A program made the position numbers and the translations under genes. Under the pieces are notes generated by a model. That model had not been told where the DNA came from and did not search any database. It worked only from the letters and a program-made list of their open reading frames with translations. A stretch of DNA of 64,000 nt, taken from positions 310,001 to 374,000 of the forward strand of contig CAWGZX010000006.1 in NCBI GenBank assembly GCA_963827135.1. The letters run 5' to 3'. This stretch comes from JAJRAN01 sp963827135. Its GTDB lineage: Archaea; Thermoplasmatota; Thermoplasmata; Methanomassiliicoccales; UBA472. Positions 1 to 8,742 of the stretch are shown in pieces (the first letter of the stretch is position 1; each line of letters opens with the position of its first letter).

Positions 1-1
1 G

Positions 2-34
2 CTGCTCGACAAGACCGCCCCGTGGGACCGCTGA
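2..34 (+). CDS. Possible 3' tail of an upstream gene (partial)
   Basis: Frame 2 reads ten codons ending in TGA at 32-34 (LLDKTAPWDR). The next gene, on the minus strand, has its stop five bases further on, so this would be a tight convergent gene end. Ten codons cannot identify a product, and the open frame may be chance. Confidence 0.25.
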   Translation: MLDKTAPWDR

Positions 35-39
35 GCTCC

Positions 40-753
40 TTAGGCCGGGACCACGACGAAGCTGCCGGTCTGGGTGGCAGTGAAGCCAACGCCGTCAGTG
101 ACCTTTATCGTGAACACGTATTGCGTGGACGAGCCGTCCCCGACCATGGGGTAGGTATCCTTGAACTCGTAACGTCCGTACGTATCGGTGGACTGCATAT
201 CAGTGAACGTGCCAGCCGCAGCGGTCGACGCATGTACTTCTATCTGCACCGAGGCAATCCTCCCGTTGTCGCGGACGTCGACCGTGATGTTGGTCAGGTC
301 CTGGTCTGCAGTTATCGGGGTGCTAGATCCCAAATATTGGTGGACCGTCCCATCCTGCACGAAGAAGGTGTTCTGGTCCATTATCTGCGGCGGTATCTGA
401 TCGCTGAATGGCGGATTGAGCAGGATGATCCATACGCCCAGCGCAAGGAAGATCAGAAGAATGTAGTTGCCCGCTAGGGTCTTCTTCTCGAGGGATTTGA
501 ACTCGATCTTGAAGAATGGATATACGAAGCGGAGCAGGAGAGCGCCGCCGAAGATGACGACGATCCCTATGTACGCGCTGACCCCCGTCGTCAGATAAGC
601 TATGATACCGAGGGCTAGACCAAGAAGCGTGGAGATGAAGAGGGCCTTGGTCCCCCGCATGTCCTTCTGGAGGAAGCCTTTCTCATCGAAGTCAGGCGGA
701 GTCCATTCGTACTTCTCCTCCTCCTGCTCCTCCTTCCTCTTCTTCTTGGCCAT
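40..753 (-). CDS. Membrane protein with an extracellular beta-sandwich-like domain
   Basis: The protein has about 237 residues from the MAKKKRK start; an upstream start at 765 adds four residues. It opens with a Lys/Glu-rich cytoplasmic segment. Three hydrophobic segments follow, at roughly residues 39-58, 60-80 and 95-112. The last 120 residues are Thr/Ser/Val-rich, with alternating hydrophobics like an Ig or cadherin-type beta-sandwich facing outside. I do not recognise a named family. It is transcribed divergently from radA. The hydrophobic pattern makes the topology fairly safe; the function is unknown. Confidence 0.7.
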   Translation of the reverse strand: MAKKKRKEEQEEEKYEWTPPDFDEKGFLQKDMRGTKALFISTLLGLALGIIAYLTTGVSAYIGIVVIFGGALLLRFVYPFFKIEFKSLEKKTLAGNYILLIFLALGVWIILLNPPFSDQIPPQIMDQNTFFVQDGTVHQYLGSSTPITADQDLTNITVDVRDNGRIASVQIEVHASTAAAGTFTDMQSTDTYGRYEFKDTYPMVGDGSSTQYVFTIKVTDGVGFTATQTGSFVVVPA

Positions 754-921
754 ACTCACCCGCAAGAGGTGGCAGGGATTTAAACCTTTTCGAATGCCAT
801 ATCCGAATTCAGCAAACGTCCAGCGGGCGTCGGTTAGGCTTATTGCAGACCTATCGATTATCTATGGGCATATCGTTTAAAATGTCCAAGGGAGGGTACT
901 TTCGTGCAACCCCCTTGCACG

Positions 922-929
922 TTTATAAG
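922..929 (+). promoter_or_regulatory. TATA box for radA
   Basis: TTTATAAG lies 34 bases before the radA ATG. This gives a short leader carrying a purine-rich GGTAGGTG stretch just before the start, the normal arrangement for an archaeal promoter. Confidence 0.6.
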
Positions 930-962
930 CCCTCTTAGGATAAGATAAAGGTAGGTGCATCA

Positions 963-1904
963 ATGGCTGAGAAGAAATTAGAAGAGTTGCCTGGAGTAGG
1001 ACCCGCAACTGCAGATAAGCTACGTGATGCCGGTTATTCGGACCTCATGTCCATCGCGGTGGAATCACCGAAGAACCTCGCCGAGGCATGTGAGATAGGC
1101 GAGGTTGCGGCGGCTAAGATCATCGCCGCGGCCAAGCAGGCAGCGGATGTGGGAGGCTTCGAGCCCGGGGATGTCATCCTGGAACGCAGGCAGAACTTGA
1201 AAAAGCTGACCTCATGCTCGAAGGCCTTGGATGAGCTCATGGGAGGAGGTTTCGAGACCCAGGCTATAACGGAGTTCTTCGGCGAGTTCGGCAGCGGCAA
1301 GACCCAGCTCTGCTTCCAGATGGCCGTCAACGCCACCATGCCCTTCGAGAAGGGCGGCCTGGAGGGCGAGGTCATAGTGATCGATACCGAGAACACATTC
1401 CGACCGGAGAGGATAGTCCAGATCGCCAACGCCATGGACATGGACCCGGTGGAGACCCTGCACAAGATCCATGTGGCCAGGGCATTCAATTCATCGCACC
1501 AGATGCTGCTGGTGGACAAGGCGATGGAGAAGGCGAAGGAGATCAAGGTCACCCTGATGATCGTGGACTCCCTCACTGCGCACTTTCGCGCCGAGTACGT
1601 GGGAAGGGGCGCGCTGGCGGAGCGCCAGCAGCTGCTCAATAAGCATATGCACGACCTGCTCCGGTTCGGGGACCTGAACAATGCGGTGATCGCTGTGACC
1701 AACCAGGTTTCCGCGAAACCGGACGCCTTCTTTGGCGATCCCACCCGTCCCATCGGCGGGCATATTGTCGGGCATGCGGCTACGTTCCGTATCTATCTCA
1801 GGAAGAGCAAGGGAGGCAAGCGCATCGCGAGGCTGATCGACTCGCCCAACCTGCCAGAGGCCGAGGCGGTGTTCTCGGTATCGGAAGAAGGCATAAGGGA
1901 CTAA
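963..1904 (+). CDS. radA: DNA repair and recombination protein RadA
   Basis: RadA is the archaeal RecA/Rad51 recombinase, which forms filaments on single-stranded DNA and drives strand exchange. The 313-residue length is typical. The first 60 residues are the helix-hairpin-helix domain (LPGVGPATADKL). The Walker A motif GEFGSGKT is at 107-114 and Walker B (LMIVDS) is near 198-203. The L2-region sequence NQVSAKPDAFFGDP and the C-terminal ATPase-core segment GGHIVGHAATFRIYLRKSKG are conserved. The ATG follows a clear TATA box and a purine-rich site. Trm-G10 follows after 19 bases and may be co-transcribed. Confidence 0.97.
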   Translation: MAEKKLEELPGVGPATADKLRDAGYSDLMSIAVESPKNLAEACEIGEVAAAKIIAAAKQAADVGGFEPGDVILERRQNLKKLTSCSKALDELMGGGFETQAITEFFGEFGSGKTQLCFQMAVNATMPFEKGGLEGEVIVIDTENTFRPERIVQIANAMDMDPVETLHKIHVARAFNSSHQMLLVDKAMEKAKEIKVTLMIVDSLTAHFRAEYVGRGALAERQQLLNKHMHDLLRFGDLNNAVIAVTNQVSAKPDAFFGDPTRPIGGHIVGHAATFRIYLRKSKGGKRIARLIDSPNLPEAEAVFSVSEEGIRD

Positions 1905-1923
1905 GCCCTTAACCTGGCAGAGG

Positions 1924-2931
1924 ATGAGCGAAACCGAATACCTCTTCGAGCTCTCCGGAGAGCATCCCACTCTACCCCTGGCCGAGCTCGAGGCCTGCCT
2001 GGATGTCGCAGGGCCGAAGTGCGAGGTGACCGCGCGTGGTGCCGGTTACGCCATATGCTCATTGCCCTCGAGCAAGATGGACGTGGTCATATCCAGGATA
2101 GCGCTCGCCCATCGGGCAGGGACTTACCTGGGATCCTGCCACCCAGAGGAGGCAGGGAGGTTCGCAGAAAAGCTCGAGCTTCCTCCTGGAACGATCGCCG
2201 TCCGGGTGAGAAGGTACCAGGGAGAGGGCAGCCCAGAAGGGGCCAACCGCATCATGCACAAGGTGGGCATGGCTGTGACCCAAGGCCGCAAGGCCGACCT
2301 CATCCATCCTGACCTCAAGCTCCGCGTGCTTTGGTCCGAACAACTCCACCTCTACCTGGACGAGATGCAGGTGGATAGGGAGCAGTTCGAGGCGCGGCAT
2401 GTGCGAAGCCGACCTTTCTTCTCGCCAATCTCCCTTCACCCCCGTCACGCCAGGGCGTTGGTGAACTTGACGAGGATTAAGGAAGGAGAGACCTTGCTGG
2501 ACCCGTTCTGCGGGACCGGAGGCATGCTCCTCGAAGCATCCCTCATTGGGGCCAAGGTTATCGGTTCGGACATCTCCTCGGAGATGATCGAAGGCTGCGA
2601 GGAGAACATGCGCCACTTCGGGGCCAGATTCCATCGGCTGGAGGTGATGGACATCGAGGATGCCGCCAAGGAGTTCTTGGAAGTGGACGCGGTGGCCACT
2701 GACCCTCCGTACGGCAGATCGTCCAGCACCATGAAGGAGCCCGTGAAGGATCTCCATGCACGAGCCTTCAGGGCGATCGGCGAGGTGCTGTCACCCAAGA
2801 GGTTCGCCGGGATTGTGCTGCCTTATGCGTTCACTGGCGCAGAGAGATTGGTCGAGGTCGAGGAGCATGTCCAGCGCGTCCACCGCTCCTTGGACCGGCA
2901 TTATTGCCTGCTCAAGAGACGTGGACCATAA
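1924..2931 (+). CDS. tRNA (guanine(10)-N2)-methyltransferase, archaeal Trm-G10/Trm11 type
   Basis: This enzyme methylates G10 of tRNA at N2 using S-adenosylmethionine. The N-terminal half (to about residue 160) matches the ferredoxin-like plus THUMP region of the family. The C-terminal half is a Rossmann methyltransferase with the SAM-binding motif DPFCGTGG at 193-200 and the catalytic DPPYG at 260-264, typical of amino-N methyltransferases. The length of 335 residues fits. The 3' end overlaps the convergent protease gene by 20 bases. A related THUMP methyltransferase with a different target base cannot be fully excluded. Confidence 0.9.
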   Translation: MSETEYLFELSGEHPTLPLAELEACLDVAGPKCEVTARGAGYAICSLPSSKMDVVISRIALAHRAGTYLGSCHPEEAGRFAEKLELPPGTIAVRVRRYQGEGSPEGANRIMHKVGMAVTQGRKADLIHPDLKLRVLWSEQLHLYLDEMQVDREQFEARHVRSRPFFSPISLHPRHARALVNLTRIKEGETLLDPFCGTGGMLLEASLIGAKVIGSDISSEMIEGCEENMRHFGARFHRLEVMDIEDAAKEFLEVDAVATDPPYGRSSSTMKEPVKDLHARAFRAIGEVLSPKRFAGIVLPYAFTGAERLVEVEEHVQRVHRSLDRHYCLLKRRGP

Positions 2932-4363
2932 AGCCTTGTGCCACCTGAGTGGTCTCGGAGGCTCCATCAGCGTCCGAGGACGCGCTCAAGACGAAACCGA
3001 AATCGCCTGGGGCCTGGCCTTCAGGCACCAAGACCTCCAGCGCCACCGTCGCTGAGGAATCGTAGGGAAGCGTAAGGCTCAGGCTCTCGCTGGCCTCGAA
3101 GGTGGAATTGCCTGCGACGTAAATTAGAGCGCTCCAATTCTCCGGCAGATCCAAGACGTCCATATGGACGGTGATGTTCATGGTGCCAGTGTTGTCGAGG
3201 TCGATGTAGAAGAGAGCGGTCCCGCCCGCGACGGCGACGGTGTCATTCGATCCTTGGACCTCAAGGTCGAAGGTCGCCGAGTTCGGGACCACGTACAGCG
3301 GCACGAAGACGAAGCTCGACATCAGTATCATGATACCCAAAGCTCCCACAGTGATGCGTTTGGTGTCCAGCCTGCTGACGTCGTTCAATGGCGCCGGATG
3401 CGTGAAGCCCAGGAAGGCGATCAGGAAGGCGAACAGCAGCCAGCCCGTGTAGAACATCACCCCGAGCACGAAGAGGACGATGACCGTGGCGATGCTGAGG
3501 AACTTGGCGTTCTTTCCGAGCAACCCGCGGGCGATGTGACCGCCGTCTAGCTGTCCAGCGGGCAACAGGTTGATCGCAGTGACGAACAGCCCCACCCATG
3601 CGGCAAAGGCCATCGGGTGCAACGACACATCAGGCGGCAACGGCACCAGCCAGAGGAAGAAATCGAAGAGCAAGGGTGTGTTGATGGCCAACTGACCGGC
3701 CGGCGGCACGAGAGCATGCGGCGTCGCCCCCTGGTTCAGGAACAGGCCGATTATGGCGATAGGGATGCTGACCAGGAGCCCACCTATCGGTCCCGCGACA
3801 CCGATGTCCACCAGCGCCTTCTTGCTGGGCATCGGCTCATGCATCGAGATGAAAGCGCCGAAGGTGCCGATGGGCGGCCAGGCCGGTATGAAGTAGGGCA
3901 GCGAGGCATCGACCCCGTGCCTCTTGGACATGAAGTAATGGCTGAGCTCGTGGGCGCCAAGGATGAGCATCAGAGGAATGGCGAACGATATCACCCCCCA
4001 GATGATGTTGTCAAGGCTGTACAGATCGGTGGAGCCTACGTAGCTGGCCCACAATATCATTCCTGCGTAGACGGTGGTAACGCAGGTCGCCGCGAGGAAG
4101 ATCAGGTTTATCCAGATGCGCTTCTTGGCCGCGGGGGGCTTCCTGACTACCGTGATCCTGTACTCCCCCTGGGAGTAATCCAGGATCGGGATGTACCCCT
4201 TCCCGTACATCTCCTTGCGAAAATTCTCGAAGCTGGATTCGAGGTTGCCCAGGTCCGGTGAGACCAGGACCTCCACCGCATCGTAGCTGACCTTGATATC
4301 GTAGACCGTGAAGAACTTCGCCACGGTGGATCTGATCAGGGAGATCTCAGCAGCTTGATCCAA
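2912..4363 (-). CDS. Site-2 protease family intramembrane metalloprotease (M50)
   Basis: The protein has 483 residues. An N-terminal soluble domain of about 80 residues precedes a polytopic membrane core. The zinc motif HELSH is at 138-142, and the second motif LLPAGQLDGGH supplies the third zinc ligand (Asp273). These are the signatures of S2P proteases that cut substrates within the membrane. After the last membrane segment, the C-terminal 120 residues form a Ser/Thr-rich extracellular beta domain. The substrate is unknown. No sigma or anti-sigma partner lies nearby, as expected for an archaeon. Confidence 0.9.
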   Translation of the reverse strand: MDQAAEISLIRSTVAKFFTVYDIKVSYDAVEVLVSPDLGNLESSFENFRKEMYGKGYIPILDYSQGEYRITVVRKPPAAKKRIWINLIFLAATCVTTVYAGMILWASYVGSTDLYSLDNIIWGVISFAIPLMLILGAHELSHYFMSKRHGVDASLPYFIPAWPPIGTFGAFISMHEPMPSKKALVDIGVAGPIGGLLVSIPIAIIGLFLNQGATPHALVPPAGQLAINTPLLFDFFLWLVPLPPDVSLHPMAFAAWVGLFVTAINLLPAGQLDGGHIARGLLGKNAKFLSIATVIVLFVLGVMFYTGWLLFAFLIAFLGFTHPAPLNDVSRLDTKRITVGALGIMILMSSFVFVPLYVVPNSATFDLEVQGSNDTVAVAGGTALFYIDLDNTGTMNITVHMDVLDLPENWSALIYVAGNSTFEASESLSLTLPYDSSATVALEVLVPEGQAPGDFGFVLSASSDADGASETTQVAQGFMVHVS

Positions 4364-4448
4364 TGTACCGCGGCCACTAACAAAAGGGCAACTATATAAT
4401 CCCTCCCAGGTGGGCGCCAGCTCGCTCCGCGCCTGACCCAGTAAAAAG

Positions 4449-4456
4449 ATATTTAA
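4449..4456 (+). promoter_or_regulatory. TATA box for the UbiA/GGGPS operon
   Basis: GATATTTA is centred about 28 bases before the GTG at 4480. Transcription would therefore start at or next to the start codon, which suggests a leaderless mRNA. No Shine-Dalgarno-like sequence precedes the GTG. Confidence 0.5.
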
Positions 4457-4479
4457 CGGCCAAGGGGATTGATGACGCC

Positions 4480-5301
4480 GTGAATCGGTTCGCCCAGCTC
4501 ATCCGTATCGGCAACTGTGTCATGGGCGTGGTGGGCCTGTTCCTTGCGGTCCTCATCGCCACAGGGACCTCGCTCCTGGACTTCTGGTACGACATGCTCA
4601 TCGGAGCGGTGGTGGTCTTCTGCTTCGTCGCTGGCGGCAACTCCCTCAACGACTACCTTGATAGGGAGGTGGACAAGCTGGCGCACCCCGAGAGACCGGT
4701 GCCCTCCGGCAGGATAAGCCCGAAGACGGCGCTCTGGATCGCCGTCATCGCCTTCGTGGTGTCCGTGGGCTCCTCCTTGCTACTGGGCAATCTGGAGTCC
4801 ATCCTGATCGTCCTGGCCGCTATCGTGGTCATGATCCTGTACGAGTTCAAGACTAAGGCCATGGGCTTGATCGGCAATCTCTCCATAGCGTTCCTGACCG
4901 GAGGGCTCTTCCTGCTGGGCGGGGCGATCGTTGGTAACATGGAGCGGACGGTGGCGATCGCCGCCATGGGCTTCCTGGCCACATTGGGCCGGGAGATCGT
5001 GAAGGACATACAGGACATGGAGGGCGACTTCGACCGGGTCACGCTGCCTAAGCGCATCGGCCGAAGGAACGCTGGCATCATCGGGAGCGCGGCCTTCCTT
5101 TCTGCGGTGGCGCTGAGCTTCCTGCCTTACTGGAACGGCTTGTTCGGGATAGAGTACCTGGCGGCCGTCTTGGTCGCGGATGCAATTTTTATATACTCAT
5201 CCATAGTTCACTTCCAAAATCCCAAGCGGGGACAGACCTGGGCCAAGTACGGCATGTTGGTCGCCCTGATCGCCTTCCTCATCGGAGGTCTCACATCATG
5301 A
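4480..5301 (+). CDS. UbiA prenyltransferase, digeranylgeranylglyceryl phosphate synthase
   Basis: This membrane enzyme adds the second geranylgeranyl chain to geranylgeranylglyceryl phosphate in archaeal lipid synthesis. It has 273 residues and about eight membrane segments. The first Asp-rich motif NDYLDREVD is at 57-65, and the second (KDIQDMEGD) is at 175-183. The next gene, which makes its substrate, overlaps it by four bases (ATGA). That assigns it to ether lipids rather than quinone or heme A prenylation. The start is GTG; an ATG eight bases upstream is out of frame and stops at once. Confidence 0.92.
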   Translation: MNRFAQLIRIGNCVMGVVGLFLAVLIATGTSLLDFWYDMLIGAVVVFCFVAGGNSLNDYLDREVDKLAHPERPVPSGRISPKTALWIAVIAFVVSVGSSLLLGNLESILIVLAAIVVMILYEFKTKAMGLIGNLSIAFLTGGLFLLGGAIVGNMERTVAIAAMGFLATLGREIVKDIQDMEGDFDRVTLPKRIGRRNAGIIGSAAFLSAVALSFLPYWNGLFGIEYLAAVLVADAIFIYSSIVHFQNPKRGQTWAKYGMLVALIAFLIGGLTS

Positions 5302-6035
5302 AGGTCAAGGATTACATCATGGCCAGGTTCGCGGCCAAGCAGACCATGCACATGACGCTCATAGACCCGGCCAAGCAGCATCCCGACAAGGCGGCGGAAA
5401 TCGCCGCGGCCGCGGAGAAGCTCGGCACCGACGCCATCATGATCGGCGGTTCGACCGACGTCACCCAGGAGAACCTGGACGCGACCGCCTTGGCCATCAA
5501 GAAGGCGGTCAAGGTGCCCGTCATCTACTTCCCATCTGGCGCGCACGCCATCTCGCCCTACACTGACGCCATCTACTTCATGAGCATGCTCAATTCTCGC
5601 AACATCCGCATGGTCATCGGCGAGCAGGTCATGGGCGCGCCCATCGTGGCCAAGATCGGGGTGGAGCCGGTGTCCATGGGCTACGTCATCGTCGAGCCCG
5701 GGATGAAGGTCGGCGAGGTGGGAGAGGCCGAGCTGGTCAAGCGCAACGACCCCAAGATGGCCGTGGCGTACGGCTTAGCGGCGCAGTTCATGGGCATGGA
5801 CCTCATCTATTTCGAGGCGGGAAGCGGGGCGCCGGAGCCGGTCCCCCCGGAGATGGTGGCGGCGGTCAAAAGCAAATTGAGGATCCCCATAATAGTGGGC
5901 GGCGGCATACGTTCCGCGGAGCAGGCCGCGCTTCTACGCAAGGCGGGCGCGGACATCATCGTCACTGGGACCTTGGTGGAAGGATCAGGCTACATCGAGG
6001 GGCTGGAAGAGGTCATCCGGGCGGTAAAAGGCTGA
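5298..6035 (+). CDS. Geranylgeranylglyceryl phosphate synthase
   Basis: This enzyme makes the first ether bond of archaeal lipids, joining geranylgeranyl diphosphate to sn-glycerol-1-phosphate. The 245-residue TIM barrel shows the family motifs: HMTLIDPAKQ near the N-terminus, the GGSTDVT strand, YFEAGSGAPEPV, and the phosphate-binding GGGIRS followed by AGADIIVTGTLVE. It overlaps the UbiA gene by four bases, giving a two-gene operon for consecutive pathway steps. Confidence 0.95.
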   Translation: MKVKDYIMARFAAKQTMHMTLIDPAKQHPDKAAEIAAAAEKLGTDAIMIGGSTDVTQENLDATALAIKKAVKVPVIYFPSGAHAISPYTDAIYFMSMLNSRNIRMVIGEQVMGAPIVAKIGVEPVSMGYVIVEPGMKVGEVGEAELVKRNDPKMAVAYGLAAQFMGMDLIYFEAGSGAPEPVPPEMVAAVKSKLRIPIIVGGGIRSAEQAALLRKAGADIIVTGTLVEGSGYIEGLEEVIRAVKG

Positions 6036-6039
6036 TCTC

Positions 6040-6636
6040 TCATTCATTTGCCATGGAGATCAGCATCTCGTGGATGCGGGTGTCGTGGGAGAGCTCAGGG
6101 TGGAAGGACAGTGCGATGAGGTTCCCCTGGCGCGCCATGACGATGTTGCCTTCATAGGAGCATAGCACCCTGCAATCGCCCCAGGTCCGCGTTATAACTG
6201 GTGCGCGGATGAATATCGCTGGGAATGGGGAATCGAGTCCCTCTATGTCCAGCTCAGCCTCGAAGGACTCCCGTTGCCTTCCGAAGGCGTTGCGGTCCAC
6301 GGCCATGTCCATCAGTCCTAGGAGCCTGGTCTCGGTCTTCTGCACCTGGTCATCGCCCTCCTTGGCCAGGAGGACCAGGCCGGCGCATGTCCCCATGATC
6401 GGGACCCCTTGCCTGGCCATCTCCACCAGGCGATGGTGGAGGCCGAAGCGCCACAGCAGCTTGGCGATGGTGGTGCTCTCACCGCCGGGGATGATGACGG
6501 CGTCCACGCCCTCCAGGTCGGAGAGGCGGCGCACTGGCCTCGCCTCCCCCTTGACCCCGAGCCTTCGCATGGCCTTGCCAGAGCTCACTATATGCTCCGG
6601 GAAGGCGCCCTGGACGGACACCACGCCGAGCTTCAT
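6040..6636 (-). CDS. pdxT: Pyridoxal 5'-phosphate synthase glutaminase subunit PdxT
   Basis: PdxT releases ammonia from glutamine for the PdxS lyase in vitamin B6 synthesis. From MKLGVVSVQG the protein has 198 residues, normal for the family. It carries the GGES loop (IPGGESTT), the nucleophile Cys in GTCAGLVLLA, and the late His-Pro-Glu (FHPELS) of the class I triad. The open frame extends 24 codons upstream, but that extension does not look like PdxT. PdxS is not in the window. Confidence 0.93.
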   Translation of the reverse strand: MKLGVVSVQGAFPEHIVSSGKAMRRLGVKGEARPVRRLSDLEGVDAVIIPGGESTTIAKLLWRFGLHHRLVEMARQGVPIMGTCAGLVLLAKEGDDQVQKTETRLLGLMDMAVDRNAFGRQRESFEAELDIEGLDSPFPAIFIRAPVITRTWGDCRVLCSYEGNIVMARQGNLIALSFHPELSHDTRIHEMLISMANE

Positions 6637-6722
6637 GTGCGTCCGTGAGCAGGCCACGGCGTTAAAAGAATTTCGCCTGTGCCACGCCTGGTCGTTAACA
6701 ATTTCCACTTTGGTTCAAAGCA

Positions 6723-7955
6723 TCAGCCGGCCTTGCCCAGCACGGCCTCGATCTTCTCCCTGATGGCCTTGATCACTAGCGGGTGGTCGTTCCATGCGCC
6801 CAGATCGATCACCTCTACCTGCTTGGAGGCCTTCGCCTTCTCCACCAGCTCTGGGATGTCGCTCTGGCTGTGGATGCCGTCCGCGCTTATGGCGGCGCTG
6901 AAGAAGATCATCTTCTTGATGCCAGAGGCGGCGAGGCTGTTAACAGCGTCAGTGGTGTTGGGCTCCTTGAACGCCATCCAGGCCAGGCGGACGTTCTCCG
7001 GCGTATATCCCTGCTGAACGAAGTCGTCCTTCAGCTGTTCCCGGAAGCGGTTCTCGTGCTCGGTCTCAGTGGCGAACTCCACGTCCCATTCGTCGGGCTG
7101 ACCATGTCCCACTAGGAGCACCCCTGTCGTCCCCCTCTCCTCAGGAGGTATGGCGAGGTTGGCCTTCTCGATGAAGCTCTGCCGCAACTGCGCCGAGTTC
7201 CACAGGGGCTCGGTGTAGAGCACCTTCACGCCCCTCTTCTCAAGATGCAGCTTCTCCACCAGCTCGTCCCCCTCGGCCGTGTGATTGGAGACGGTCAGGA
7301 AGACGTTCGCCACCACGATGGTCTTGGCGCCCTCGTTGAATGCCTTGGCCGCCGCCACGTCCGGGCGCGGCTCCGCATCCAGGAAGGAGAGGTAGAACTT
7401 GACATCCGAGAGGCCGTCCTTCCGGTAGTCCTCTTCCAACTTCGCCATCATCTGGCAGTGCATCGAGCAGTGACGGCTGCTTCCTTTCATGTACTTTCTG
7501 CGCAGTACAGTGAAGAAGAACGGTCTGGCGAGGCGAGGCATGAACTTGAGCTTCTGATCGTCGAACTCCCGGAACTGGTGTAGCCAGGCAAGTTGGTCGT
7601 ACTGCTCCGATTCTCCATGGGAGAAGTAGACAACTGCAAGGTGTCCGGGGTTGGAGGGTGGACTGTTGATGAGCGAGGGCATCTCCCTCGGCCTATCGCC
7701 ACTGAGGAACCACAAGGTGGTGAAAGCATATCCGATGACGCCTGCGATCGCCACCATTATTGCGGCGAGCCATCGGTCCCCGCTGGGCATGAGGTAGACC
7801 AGGGCCCCCGCAGAAGCCAGGAGGGCGACGCACAGCACGGCAAAAGGCGCCATCCATTTCACCTTGCAGGTCAGGAGACCTACCAAGGCGGCTCCGAACA
7901 GCGTTCCAGCTAAAAGGGCCAAGATCAGGCTGGGCAAATCCATAGAACCGGCCAT
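6723..7955 (-). CDS. Ferrochelatase-like protein with an N-terminal membrane anchor
   Basis: The protein has 410 residues. Residues 1-85 hold two or three hydrophobic segments. The rest resembles the two-domain ferrochelatase/CbiK chelatase fold: HLAVVYFSHGES opens the first half, and LLVGHGQPDEWD and FFSAAISADGIHS mark the second. Normal ferrochelatases are soluble or membrane-associated and lack this double anchor. No heme or siroheme genes flank it, so the metal and tetrapyrrole are unknown, and an F430- or cobamide-related role is possible. A TATA-like GTTTATTG at about 7970-7977 favours the second Met (7943) as the start. Confidence 0.65.
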   Translation of the reverse strand: MAGSMDLPSLILALLAGTLFGAALVGLLTCKVKWMAPFAVLCVALLASAGALVYLMPSGDRWLAAIMVAIAGVIGYAFTTLWFLSGDRPREMPSLINSPPSNPGHLAVVYFSHGESEQYDQLAWLHQFREFDDQKLKFMPRLARPFFFTVLRRKYMKGSSRHCSMHCQMMAKLEEDYRKDGLSDVKFYLSFLDAEPRPDVAAAKAFNEGAKTIVVANVFLTVSNHTAEGDELVEKLHLEKRGVKVLYTEPLWNSAQLRQSFIEKANLAIPPEERGTTGVLLVGHGQPDEWDVEFATETEHENRFREQLKDDFVQQGYTPENVRLAWMAFKEPNTTDAVNSLAASGIKKMIFFSAAISADGIHSQSDIPELVEKAKASKQVEVIDLGAWNDHPLVIKAIREKIEAVLGKAG

Positions 7956-8007
7956 TTGGACCTAGGGGCAATAAACCTATCGCTACCTGATTCATGGCGA
8001 CTAGATG

Positions 8008-8739
8008 CTATTTTTTCGCGATTCTTATGCCGTGGGAGAACTCGTCCCCCTTCCTAGACATCCGCACGGAGTAGATGCAGGCGTATAGCAGCGCAACCAG
8101 GACCACTGGCCACCTACCATCGATGAGATAGATCACCACCGGCGCGAGCCAGAAGACCGCCATGATGTCATGGTAGGTGTCCTTGTGGACCAGGAGCAGG
8201 AGCCCCATTATCCCCAGGATCGCCAGGAGGGACCAGGGGGAGATGAACAGCAGGCCCCAAATGGCCAGGGTCGTTCCCAGGCCACCCTTGCCCTTGAGGA
8301 ACGGCGAGTAGAAGGTGCCGAGCATCGAGGAGGCCAAGAGGCCGGCGGACACGTTCACATCAGAGGAGAAGAAGGCCCAGCTCACCAGGGGAGCGAGGAA
8401 TCCCTTTGACGCCTCACCCAGCAAGGTTAGGACCCCGGCGGCCCAACCCCCCACCCTGAAGGAGTTGGAGAGCGAGATGTTGCCGCTCCCGTGCTCCGCT
8501 AGGTTCTTGCCCTTGAAGATGCGCACGAAGATGAGCGGGAACGGAAGCGCGGCATAGAGGAAGAACAGGGGCACCAGGGCCTTGGCCTGCCATGGTTCGA
8601 GGAGCAAGATCAAGATGCCCAGGATGGCCAGCACGAAGGAATAGGTAATGACCAGGACCAGCCAGTTCCTGGACCATACCCCTTGAAGCCATTTCGCCCT
8701 TCTGAAGATGTTCTCTTGCGCCAGCTCGGCCATCGCCAT
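8008..8739 (-). CDS. PlsY-like membrane protein (glycerol-3-phosphate acyltransferase family)
   Basis: The 243-residue integral membrane protein has about seven hydrophobic segments. Two stretches match PlsY: GSGNISLSNSFRVGG corresponds to the family GSGN motif, and FLKGKGGLGT to the FKGGKG motif. Bacterial PlsY acylates glycerol-3-phosphate with acyl phosphate. Such a protein in an organism that makes ether lipids is unexpected, and its true acceptor is unknown. The PaaK-like ligase ends three bases upstream of this start, so the two are probably co-translated. The family call rests on motifs; the activity is inferred. Confidence 0.6.
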   Translation of the reverse strand: MAMAELAQENIFRRAKWLQGVWSRNWLVLVITYSFVLAILGILILLLEPWQAKALVPLFFLYAALPFPLIFVRIFKGKNLAEHGSGNISLSNSFRVGGWAAGVLTLLGEASKGFLAPLVSWAFFSSDVNVSAGLLASSMLGTFYSPFLKGKGGLGTTLAIWGLLFISPWSLLAILGIMGLLLLVHKDTYHDIMAVFWLAPVVIYLIDGRWPVVLVALLYACIYSVRMSRKGDEFSHGIRIAKK

Positions 8740-8742
8740 ACC

